Shown here: piece by piece, positions 34,054-45,225 of the stretch
How positions within the stretch are numbered: the stretch's first letter is position 1
Layout: each line of letters opens with the position of its first letter
NCBI RefSeq assembly: GCF_028554725.1
Contig: NC_071667.1
Span: forward strand, 49,655,501 to 49,719,500
Source: Zeugodacus cucurbitae
Taxonomy: Eukaryota; Arthropoda; Insecta; Diptera; Tephritidae
Direction: 5' to 3'
Length of the DNA stretch: 64,000 nt
The notes under the pieces: model-generated
The model's input: the letters and a program-made list of their open reading frames with translations, nothing else
Told to the model about the DNA's origin: nothing
Database searches by the model: none
Program-made: the position numbers and the translations under genes

Positions 34054-37000
34054 CGACTCACTCTACTCGTCAACTATACTTATTTTATTAAAAATGGTCG
34101 TATGTGTCGTTGTGTCTTCGTTAAACTTTGCAGGGTTGTAATTAAAAGTAACAGCCACTACGTGTGGACCTTTTACCCACAGGTTCCACTCCCACATTTA
34201 TATATACAAAGTTACCATACAGATATTGTCGTCGCATGCATTTAATGGCTGGCAGATTGACAGACTGGCCGTGACAGCTAACAACATTCGTATATCATGC
34301 GGCAACACGCGCCTGTCGCAACTGCAACGAATGTGCATAAATAACCCGCAGTGAAGCAACAAACTAGACAGGACAAAAACTAGAGTTCCCAGTTAAAAGT
34401 GGACTGGTCTGAAAAGCATTAGAGCTATTCCAATTTTCATGATAATAAAAATAGTAAATATCACTTTCGGATTGTATTGATTCGATAAAAAAATTGGAAG
34501 ACCTGAACGAAGTATAACTTAAATTTATGCTTTAGATAACAACTTCTACCATGTAGTTACGTAACTGTTTTGAACTAGAATGAGAATGGTGTATTCCCCA
34601 CCAAAGTCTGCCAATCGACCTCTCGTTGGACAACAACCTACAAAAAATACCAGCCTCCGGTAGTAGGTTAGACACCCTGTAGTGAAACATTAATCTACTA
34701 GGGAAGAATACTAGTTTAAAATTTGAATTCCTCGTCTTTTTAATAAAACCATAGACCACTTGAACAATAATAGATTATCCTGAGTTATATATCTATTTTA
34801 AATTAGTAGGAAACTAATATATTATATTTCTGACTGAAATCTGATATTTCTTCAAAACAAATCAGGACCTCAACATGTAAAAAAACATCAATTAATTACT
34901 GAAAGCCTTGTTTTCACTGTTTATCTCAGATATTTGTACGTGGAAACATCCATATATACATACACATCAGATATGTATATATGTAGTTAAGCTCACCGCG
35001 ATGCGTTGTGTTATTTGACCAACAGGAAGCGAGCCAAGATAAGCTGCACAGCATGGAAGGCTAAAGGTGTGCTGCGGAAGGGGTACAAGCAAGGCAGGAA
35101 GGAACCTGTACCCTGTGTGTGCATGAGCAGCGTTTCAAATCCGCATAAGCGCATGAACATTCTGTTGAAATAAGCAAAGAGCTTTACCAAATATATAACA
35201 CAATATATATAAGCTAACACAGCTGAGACCGAATTTTCAAAAAAAAAAAAATGCAGAATATGCATAAATACATAGAAACAAATGTGAGTCTGTGAAAATG
35301 CATTCATTTGCATACAAATATGGTTGGAACACAGAAAATCTGTTCACAGCAAATTGTTGACTCCGCTTTAGTACATTTCCGGTACAAATATTACAACAAA
35401 TATCTTATTTTCATATACATAACTGTGTGCCTGTATGTAAATTTATTTATTTTCGATTATATGACAATTATAGGGGAATTGATTTGAATTTGCTTTTCAT
35501 ATTTATGCGAATTAATGTTTATTGTCGGCATTCATGTTGGAAAATTTGTACAATAAATATAGTTTGCGTCGTATTTAATTGTACGGAATTTATTCAAATG
35601 TTGTTTATGTTAATAGAAGTCATAGTTCAAATTCAAATGCTCACCCGTACACTTGTTCTAAATATAAGGTAAGTTAGATGTGGCTTACAAGTGAAATCAT
35701 TGGTCAGTCGGAATAATAATATTTAATTAAATTCAGGTTTAATGGAATCATTTTTAATTTTAATGTCTACCCAAATTAAATCGAGTAGAAATCCATTGAA
35801 ATTAATCAGGAGCCAAAGTAGTGGTTTCATCAACTGAACTCCAGTCGTTAACTGTACTTGGTAAATCTTTTTCGTAAAGCTTTATTCACTATCTACGCCA
35901 AAGTTCACATTGTTATTAGATCTGTTGTTCCAATCTATTTTAAACCTTTTTTAATAACATTTAAAACTAAAATCACTTTCGATCCTCTTTTAAAAAAATA
36001 ATGCAAATTTAAAACTAAGCCGCTAAGGTTAGACATTAAAAAAATCATAGAAATTAGCCTGGCGATTTTCGTTTGTTAAAAGCTCAAACTTCGTTGCTTG
36101 TTCATGAATTCTTATCCAAAAACAAAACGAAGCTCCAGTCTCCATATTCTCCAGACTTTTCTTTAGCCCAAAATTCAGTGAACCTTTAAAGGACATTATT
36201 TTACATACATAAAAGAAATCGCCAAAGATAAGTGCATAATATTGAATGGGAACATTTTAAAGTCAACAATATTAATGTAGACGAAGGAATAAATATTTTT
36301 TTTCTAAATACAAAGCATTACCGTTCATTTTGGAACAAACTACGTACACAGCTTTACACAACAAAAACGTTAGTTGAATATGTTCTTTAGTAAGCTGATT
36401 CTATTCAGGTTCAACTACACAAACTTGCGAACAATTCTAATATAGATTCATCTCTTCTCTACGAAGACCATCTAGCATCAGATCACTAGTAACGGTGAAA
36501 CTATGTCGGGTCATAAGTTTGCTACCTTGATGTTTTTTGATAGAGATATGCATCTACACTATATTAGGTTTCAAAAAATTAAATTTGTTTTCTCTAACTA
36601 TTATCCGATCCCCCCAAAAAAACACCGAATTTGGCTGCCAGTGCATTTCCAAAATAATGTAATAAGGGCATTTTTCTCAAGTATAGGTGCATGCGTTAAA
36701 TTCACCAAACTAATCCATTCCCAGTTAGCGATTCTTCTCTTGAAATCTATATGATCTATGCACTATTTGTACCTCTCACTATGTAAACATGTACATATTC
36801 GAATGAAAATAACCTTATTCACAACATTCTCCGAAATCGGATATTCCTTGAACAGCTCGGACCAATTATACTGCTGACTCCTACCAGATATCAATATAAA
36901 TCTATATACAGACTCGGGTAATTTTATCAAACCTATCAAAATGCTAAGCTGACATGCCCATCTATTTATAAGGGGGGCTTGTGCAAAATCGTTATTGGTA

Positions 37001-38379
37001 AATACTTCTCCAAAAACTTCAAATGTACATGTATATTTAAGTTAATACAACTGATCGATCAGGTTGTTGGAATTCATTGAAGGCTTAAGACTACTGGATT
37101 ATCTCGTACGTGTTACAATGTTTCCTTATATTTAAATGTAAGTTAGTGCGAGTGTTGGCATTGTGTGAATTTTAGTCCGTACGGTTTCCTACTCCGGAGC
37201 CTGTTTGTGATGCGTGATGGTTTTTAAAATATCGGTAGGCATTAATCTTTAGCCGAACCGAAAGATGATTTATGCTGACAAGCATTTTCCATTTACTGCC
37301 TGCCATTCACACACTCCTCAACCGGTGGTCGTATTAGCACGCACACACAAACACCAACACATTGCCACTTATTTGGGAAATGTTGCATGTTTGTTCATTT
37401 GGCAACAATCCAACAGCAGAGTGTCAAACCATTGACCGTCCGTGCCAGGCCGGTGCCAACACCTTTGACCCATCCGTCGAGGCCTACCAGCAACCGTCAG
37501 CGGCAGACAACAGCTTAGTTGCAATTCGGATTCGTACTGCCACCACCTCCTATGTGAAATGCAACTTGATGAATGCGGCGAAGGTGGCATATTTCGTTTT
37601 GTTGTTAGATAATACATTTGACAGGTGTTGTATGTAGCGCGGTATGTGTGAGTGTCGGTTATTATGCAAATTCACTTTGCTGACGCCTCAGGTGAATTAT
37701 GACAAGTATGAAAATTTGCATCACGTTTGCATACCGACTATATTGGTTTATGTAATAGTTATTTGTCATTTAAGCGATGTTGAGATAATTAAATTACATA
37801 TATGAAGGATCGTTATTTAACCATAAAATGTGATTAGCGCTCCAGTTACGCACACATACAAAGCAGGCATGTTGCACGTTGTGGCAATTACACTTCCAAG
37901 TAGACAATGGCATGCAACAATCGAAAATCAAAGCATAAATAGAATATTACAATTTGATACAATGAGGATGAGTATGTTATGAGATTTTGAACATTATTTA
38001 CAGTAAAGGTGTTTAATTGAAGTAAAATGTATTCACACACTAAAGTTGTGAGATTCAATATATCGTACAGATACATCATTTAAATGTAATGCGTCACTTT
38101 TCATGGTCACTATTACTTATGTCAAAATCTATTAATTGATTTGAGTAATATTAGTAGTTTACATTTGTCAACTTCTACGCTGATTCTTCAAAAATAAGCC
38201 AGTATGTATAATCCCGGCCTATACTTCAATGATTGAAATTAAAAAAATAGGTTTCAGTAATAGATGGCAAGATGTCACATTGCTATAACTTATTGGGAGC
38301 ATATGACGACATTTTTAAACAATTTGCAACATGTTCACATCTTGTCATACATATTGAGTTATATGCAAATGAGGTGTAG
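34054..38379. other. Gene-free stretch
   Basis: AT-rich DNA with short motif-free frames. A GC-richer patch at 37350-37640 has overlapping frames of similar length on both strands, which argues against coding. I see no transposon ends or RNA genes. Confidence 0.45.
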
Positions 38380-38850
38380 AGTTAAAATCCAGATGTCTAT
38401 CTGTCCGAGCGTCCGTCCACATTTGGGTCAAAAACCATATCAAGAACTACTCGATCATTTTCAAGTTTGCTAATTAATATTAGCTTGACATTCTGATGGT
38501 ACAAATTGAAAATGGATAAAATCGGTGAAACCCATACTTATATACTTTCCATATAACACAATTTGAAATTCCATCTGATTTCTATCAATAAATAAATGAA
38601 GGTATAGGAAGAAGGCTCAAATAAAACATTGGAGATATGCCGTCTTTAAAGTAAATATTTAGGCTTCGGTCTGAACATTAGAGAAATGAAAATGTAAATT
38701 TTTCAGATATTTTATAGAAATTCCGAGGCATTTTTTTCCTTCTAATAATGTGGCTCTATGCTCTATATACCTAATATATAAGATATCAAAACGAAGCTTG
38801 GTAGCGAAAATGATATTTAGGTCAAATTGTGTATTTTGAGCAGTGTTTTT
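38380..38850 (-). repeat. R-family relic R7
   Basis: Text such as TCTGTCCGAGCGTCCGTCC (a decayed CGGACAGA tract), AAAAACCATATCAAGAACTA and TTCTAATAATGTGGCTCTATG matches the inverted R copies R4 and R5 in order. It is heavily eroded and both boundaries are uncertain. Confidence 0.55.
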
Positions 38851-39649
38851 AGGAGCAAACCGAAGTAGTTTTTATGTTGATTCGAGACCGTCGACGAACC
38901 ATGGTACATGATGGTACTGGTACAATTCAGAAATATAGAACCAGTAAAAACAGTGGATCGAATAAGAAAACCAACTACTTCACCATTAACCGTATTGCTC
39001 CATTTTACACCATTGCGATCCTTTTTTTTTTTTTTGGTATAGACTGCTCTTATGGTGACTGATCTTTTGGATGTAGTGGAGCAGAAACCAAAAAAAGTAA
39101 TTTCTTCAACGCACGAAGTTCGTGTTTTCCATTGATTTATCTCAAAACAAAATTTCTTGCCAGTTGTGGAATTAGACGAACTTTTCAGCCTACTTGGTTT
39201 TTAATATATTTCGTTGCATATTCTCTTTGCTGGTCATACTTTTCCCCGCATACATGCCTCGTTATGATATTGTTAAAAAAAATCTAGAACCGTGTGAAAG
39301 TAAACTCAAATACTACTGTTATAATCGTTATTTTTTGAAAATACCAGCATTAATCGAAAATATGCAAATTGTTCACCCGAGTGGAGGAGAAATTTTTGTT
39401 CCCATTGTTACGCTTGCTTTCAGAGCGTTGGTAATGCATTTTGTTTCTAATTTTTATAACACAAAGTATTCTTTTGTGTGCTTTTATTAGCATGCAACAA
39501 TGTGGGCAGTTATTATTTGCCTCCAGAAATTGTCGGTTGAATTTTTAATATTAATGAGACACTGGTCTATGCTGAATATTTAACAGACAAAAACCAAGTA
39601 ATAAAGCTGTTTTATAAAAATGCTATATTTAATTACGGAGGATGGGATC
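38851..39649. other. Spacer before RTE-like copy C, no gene seen
   Basis: AT-rich, with motif-free short frames only. Confidence 0.45.
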
Positions 39650-42600
39650 ACGTGTAGAAGTTCACGCAAGTGAGGAAAGTTTTTGATTGTCACTCACTTG
39701 GGAGTGGCCAGAAACGATTCTTCTCCACATGGTTCAAGCAGCTCACGACTTCCGGTTTTAGACCAAGTATCCTCTGGGTAGCCAACAGACATCCGTTTGA
39801 AGGCGAGCTAAAGTGAGAAGGCGAAGCCCGCTTATGCGGTTGTGCGTAGGGTTTGGGACCCACCACATAAAAACACCCCCCAATGAAAAATCTACGAAAG
39901 CCTCGGATGAGACACCCCCCTTTTGATGACGACCCCTGCAAACGTTTTAAGGATAATGATATAAGGGCATGCACCTGGAATGTCCGGACCCTTAATTGGG
40001 AAGGTGCATCTGCCCAGCTGGTTGATGTCCTCATACGACTTAAGGCTGACATCACCGCCATCCAAGAAGTGCGATGGACGGGACAAGGACGGAAGAAGGT
40101 GGGTCCTTGTGACATCTACTACAGCGGCCATATAAAGGAGCGCAAATTTGGTGTTGGATTTGTGGTGGGAGAGAGACTCCGTCGCAGAGTCCTGGCATTC
40201 ACCCCGGTGGATGAACGTCTAGCCACAATCCGCATCAAAGCGAGGTTCTTCAACATATCGCTGATTTGCGCCCACGCCCCAACGGAAGAGAAGGACGATG
40301 TGACCAAAGATGCTTTCTATGAGCGGCTAGAACGCACCTATGAGCGCTGCCCCCGCCACGATGTAAAAGTCGTGCTTGGTGATTTTAACGCCAGGGTGGG
40401 TAAAGAAGGTGTCTTTGGCACAACAGTCGGAAAATTCAGCCTCCATGACGAAACATCGCCAAACGGCCTGAGGCTGATCGACTTCGCTGGGGCCCGAAAT
40501 ATGGTCGTCTGTAGTACCAGATTCCAGCATAAGAAAATACATCAAGCTACTTGGCTGTCTCCTGATCGAAACACGCGGAACCAAATCGATCACGTTGTGA
40601 TAGACGGAAGACATGTCTCCTGTGTTTTAGACGTGCGTACGCTCCGAGGACCAAATATAGACTCGGACCATTATCTGGTCGCAGCGAAGATACGCACCCG
40701 CCTCTGTGCAGCAAAGAATGCCCGTCAACAAACACAAGGAAGGTTCGACGTCGAAAAGCTGCAATCGCAACAGACAGCCACGAAATACTCTACTCGACTT
40801 GCACTCCTGCTCTCTGAGAGCACTCATCAGCATCTCGGTATAAGGGAACTGTGGAACGGCATCTCAAACTCACTGCGTACCGCTGCAGCCGAAACAATTG
40901 GTTTTCGGCAACGACAAAAAACAAGCTGGTACGATGAGGAGTGCCGTCTCGCAGCGGAGAGAAAACAGACTGCCTACCTCGCAACATTGCAAACGACCAC
41001 AACACGTGCGGGATGGGATAGATACCGAGAGCTGAAGAGGGAAGCGAGACGCATTTGCAGACAAAAAAAGAAAGAGGCCGAAATGCGTGAGTACGAAGAG
41101 CTTGAGAAGCTGGCAGACAGAGGGAATGCTCGAAAATTTTATGAAAAAATGAAGCGACTTAACGAAGGTTTCAAGACCGGAGCATCCTCATGTAGAGACC
41201 AAGGTGGTAATCTGGTAACCGATGTCCAGGGCATACTGGGATTATGGAGGGAACACTTCTCCGACCTGCTGAATGGCAGTGAGAGTACAACACCAGGAGA
41301 TGGCGAACCCGATCCCCCAATCGATGACGATGGAACAGATGTTCCATTACCCGACCATGAAGAAATTCGAATAGCAATTACCCGCTTGAAGAACAACAAA
41401 GCAGCGGGGGCCGATAGATTACCGGCAGAACTATTCAAATACGGCGGCGAAGAACTGATAAGGTGCATGCATCAGCTTCTTTGCAGAATATGGTCGGAAG
41501 AAAGCATGCCTGACGATTGGAATCTCAGTGTGCTCTGCCCAATCCATAAAAAGGGAGATCCCACAATCTGCGCCAATTACCGTGGGATCAGCCTCCTAAA
41601 TATCGCATACAAGGTTCTATCGAGCGTATTGTGTGAAAGACTAAAGCCCACCGTCAACAAACTGATTGGACCTTATCAGTGTGGCTTTAGACCTGGAAAA
41701 TCGACAACTGACCAGATATTCACCATGCGCCAAATCTTGGAAAAGACCCGAGAAAAGAGGATCGACACACACCACCTTTTTGTCGATTTTAAAGCTGCTT
41801 TCGACAGCACGAAAAGGAGTTGCCTTTACGCCGCGATGTCTGAATTTGGTATCCCCGCAAAACTAATACGGCTGTGTAAATTGACGTTGAGCAACACCAA
41901 AAGCTCCGTCATGATTGGGAAGGACCTCTCCGAGCCGTTCGATACCAAACGAGGTTTCAGACAAGGTGACTCACTATCGTGCGACTTCTTTAACCTGATG
42001 CTGGAAAAAATTATAAGAGCTGCAGAGCTAAACCGAGAAGGTACAATCTTCTAAATACAAGAGTGTACAGCTCCTGGCGTACGCCGATGATATTGATATC
42101 ATCGGAAGCAACAACCGCGCCGTTTGTTCTGCTTTTTCCCGCATGGATAAGGAGGCGAAGCGAATGGGTCTGGAGGTGAATGAGGACAAGACGAAATATC
42201 TCCTGTCATCAAACAAACAGTCGGCGCATTCGCGTCTTGGCTCCCACGTCACTGTTGACAGTCATAACTTCGAGGTCGTAGATAATTTCGTATACCTGGG
42301 AACCAGCATCAACAACACGAACAATGTCAGCCTCGAAATCCAGCGCAGAATAACTCTTGCCAACAGGTGCTACTTTGGACTGAGTAGGCAATTGAACAGT
42401 AAAGTCCTCTCTCGACGAACCAAAATCAAGCTCTACAAGTCGCTTATCATTCCCGTCCTGCTTTACGGTGCAGAAGCTTGGACGATGTCAACATCAGATG
42501 AGACGACACTAGGAGTTTTCGAGAGGAAAATTTTGCGCAAGATTTATGGTCCTCAGAACATTGGCAACGGCGAATACCGCAGACGATGGAACGATGAGCT

Positions 42601-42842
42601 GTACGAGTTATACGACGACATTGACATAGTTCAGCGAATAAAAAGACAGCGGCTACGCTGGCTAGGTCATGTTGTCCGAATGGACGAAAACACTCCAGCC
42701 CTGAAAGTGTTCGATGCAGTACCCGCCGGAGGAAGCCGAGGAAGGGGAAGGCCTCCACTCCGTTGGAGGGACCAGGTGGAGAGCGACCTGGTTACACTTG
42801 GGATCTCCAACTGGCGCCGAACTGCGAAGGAGAGAGACCGCG
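39650..42842 (+). mobile_element. RTE-like non-LTR retrotransposon, copy C, nearly full length
   Basis: The element inserts by target-primed reverse transcription using its own endonuclease and reverse transcriptase. About 230 bp of GC-richer 5' leader precedes the start codon at 39883. The coding region runs through an APE-type endonuclease and an RT domain to a C-terminal RLRWLGHVVRM region, like the EN-RT proteins often mis-annotated as craniofacial development protein 2. Homology with copy B stops at about 42838-42842; after that the 3' end seen in copies A and B is missing and unrelated sequence follows. The 5' boundary is approximate. No poly(A) tail or target duplication could be identified. 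RTE-clade membership is likely but not proven. Confidence 0.85.
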
Positions 42843-42955
42843 AATACCGCAAATTCATTACAACGCATTGTTGCTATGAAATGGCCGCAAGTAAACCGCA
42901 GTCGGAGGCTCATAGTCAATTGGACAGCCTGACAATCAATCTCCAAATGCGGTAG
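39883..42955 (+). pseudogene. EN-RT polyprotein of RTE-like copy C, broken by a 4-nt insertion
   Basis: The first frame (39883-42054, 723 codons) contains an apparently complete APE endonuclease: TWN (Asn33), QEVRW (Glu62), GDFNAR (Asp167, Asn169), NQIDHV and DSDHYL (Asp262, His263). It then enters the RT domain: NNKAAGADRLP, KKGDP, ANYRGISLLN, and the first catalytic aspartate in FVDFKAAFD (Asp635). At 42052-42057 there is a 4-nt insertion relative to copy A, giving TAA. The RT signature AYADDIDIIG (YADD at 42080-42091) lies just beyond in the next frame, which stays open to 42955 with the RLRWLGHVVRM and GRGRPPLRWRDQVESDL region. The last 38 or so codons are read-through of non-element DNA. 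Apart from this insertion I see no internal stop, so the copy is probably recent. Confidence 0.9.
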
Positions 42956-43370
42956 ATGAGACGAAGTCGGCTTAGATGACAGTTAATTTTTGTTGTCGCC
43001 GAGAGCAATGTTAATGCATAGCCAAACCAAGGAAGACGTACTATTGTGGGAAATTTGTACGCACCCCTATATCTGAGAGCCTATATAGTAGATCTTAACT
43101 ATGTGTGCACATATATTTGCCTCGAACTATCCTACAATACTCGTGTGAATGTGAACTAATATTTTGGAATGCTGCTTCCGCCTGCTGTCGGTATGTGCAC
43201 AGAACAAGAGAATTCTCAGCACATGTTTTACCACATTTTGAGAGTATATACTCGTGTTTGCATTCTAAAGCGCATTACTCAGTTACAGTTAGAAACATAC
43301 TCTTGACAATAGTCTTAATAATTTTAGTGCACCAATTGAAGGAGTATAATATTATATGTACTCGTATGTA
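42956..43370. other. Short spacer, no gene seen
   Basis: AT-rich sequence between RTE-like copy C and the mariner-type MITE, with no supported feature. Confidence 0.45.
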
Positions 43371-43645
43371 AAGGGTGTTATGTTTTTTTAGATGTGTGAA
43401 TTTCATCAAGAAATAAAATGCACATGATTTAATGTAAGATAAGTGACTGGCTTGAAAAAATTTCAGCTGAGCGGCTCAATTTTCGACCAATTTTTGCAGC
43501 AATTTGGGCTGTGTGTCAGTAATAAATGTTGATCCAGGGTAAGTTTGTTTATTCTGAAATGTCAAACGAAACTGAGTAAAAATGAACTAACAATTGTCAA
43601 AAATATTTAAAGACCTCATTGAATGAAACGTCTAAAAACACCCTT
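43371..43645. mobile_element. Mariner-type MITE
   Basis: A 275-bp element starting AAGGGTGTT at 43371 and ending AACACCCTT at 43645, flanked by TA on both sides (43369-43370 and 43646-43647). After the first nine bases the termini remain similar (a T-run then TTAGATG against CGTCTAA inverted). It has no coding capacity. An eroded relative lies at about 25855-26010. Confidence 0.75.
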
Positions 43646-44014
43646 TATATAACAGACATTTCCACCAAGACCATTTTCCTGAAGTGGTGAACTTTAGCTT
43701 TGGAAACCGCAACATGTACTTAATTACAGTACTAATGAGTGCACGCAATTCAAGAATTTCATGTTGCGGCTGCCAAATGCACAAATGTCTAATATCTACA
43801 TATTATATACATGTACATATATTTATATGATATATAGTTTTAACTATGCTTTATATTCCAAATCTTAATTTTGCGGTAAAACATCTGAAAAACCACATTT
43901 AATTGGTTTAGAGATCATAGTTTTGCATCTCTTTGAAAAAAAGAAATCACTGAGTTTAAATCTGGCGAAATTTAATTTACAAAAGTAATATGTATTTAAG
44001 AATATTATGAAAAT

Positions 44015-45225
44015 ACTCGCAGTAGTCAGAAGTATTTACACACATTTTTTTTGCGTCAAAACTATTTACACACGGCGATTTAACCTTTATCCTTGGATTT
44101 GGTTTGAGCAATAGTAGTAATTGGATTCTATTGCATTCATATCAAACTAACACAGCCTGAAAATATAAAAAATGGTAAATAATATCCAGAAAACAAAGGA
44201 AATATCGATTATAACTAGATCGGAAACTGTTACTAAGTTTAAGGCTGGGGTTTCGGCTTCAGACTTAGTAAAAATGTATAGAATTTAAAGGAATATTGTT
44301 TATAATGTTATTAAAAAGAAGGAGACGAACAATTGCAAGGATGCTTTAAAGAGAACTGGACGGAAACCTGTGATAACTCAAAGATAATGTAGAAGATTAG
44401 TAGGAACAGTCATACAAAATCCCACAATTAGTCCTGTTAATATTGCACGAACAGTCAATGATACTACATTGCTCAGAACATTAAAAAAGTTAACATAAAT
44501 GCCTACTTTGTGCATAAGGTGCAATATATCTGAAACCGATCCGATTCCGAAAAATCGATATGCCTCTCATTTGCCATAAATTGCATCCTAAAGCCTGTCG
44601 TGGCTTCTTTAGTAAACGCTTTATGCATTTACCACGTGGGAAGAAGAATAATGCAGTTTAGGTGCTAAACAGAGTCGGGAGTGACATTATGATTTTTTTG
44701 GGAAAATTTCCTTACTTCTGTTTTGGAGATTTGGTACTAATTTAGGGACCCTAAATCATCCGGATATATCAGAATGACCATGCCATTGTAGTGGTTAGTC
44801 GGCCTTTTCCAACTATTGACTACATTTTACAACAGGACAATGCTCCATTTCATAAAGGATCTTTACCTACAAAAGTTTTAAATGAAGCAAATCAAGTTGA
44901 CCTCCGCACAGCCCTGATCAAAACTTTAGTCAAAATGTTTGGTCTTTCGTTAAATATCAGAGGACGATTTATATAATAAACGAAAACGCCGAAATTACCG
45001 ACATTTGGTCTAATTTAACAGTTAACTTAGCGCCCAATTGTATTGAATCAATTCGGACCGTTAAATTGGCTATTATTGATGCCAAAGGCGATGTAACCAA
45101 TTATGAATTTATCGCCTTAGAATAGTAACTTAGACTAAACAATAAAATTAAAAAAAATTATCATTAAAAAAATAACAGGATAATCCATTTCAAGTTGTGT
45201 GTAAATACTTTTGACTACTGCGAGT
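44015..45225 (+). mobile_element. Tc1-like transposon with near-perfect 30-bp inverted ends
   Basis: The left end ACTCGCAGTAGTCAGAAGTA... (44015-44044) and the right end (45196-45225) are inverted copies with one mismatch visible. The length of about 1.2 kb suits a Tc1-like element. A TA precedes the left end (44014-44015); the right flank reads TC, so the duplication is eroded or the boundary shifts by one base. The transposase between the ends is broken. Confidence 0.85.
44170..45124 (+). pseudogene. Tc1-like transposase relic
   Basis: Plus-strand pieces show an N-terminal helix-turn-helix-like region (near 44200-44480, with several stops). Further on, YILQQDNAPFHKG (about 44822-44862) is the Tc1-family second catalytic aspartate block (Asp codon at 44836-44838; typical form QQDNAPxH). 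A C-terminal piece ending near 45124 has a stop TAG. Multiple stops and frame changes exclude a functional enzyme. The first catalytic block could not be identified with confidence. Confidence 0.7.

Noticed and set aside
34024..34245. 73-codon frame starting inside the minisatellite
   Set aside because: The start codon is within the repeat and the protein has no recognisable domain; treated as an open-frame finding only.
37362..37637. 91-codon frame in a GC-richer patch
   Set aside because: A frame of nearly equal length runs on the opposite strand and neither shows motifs.
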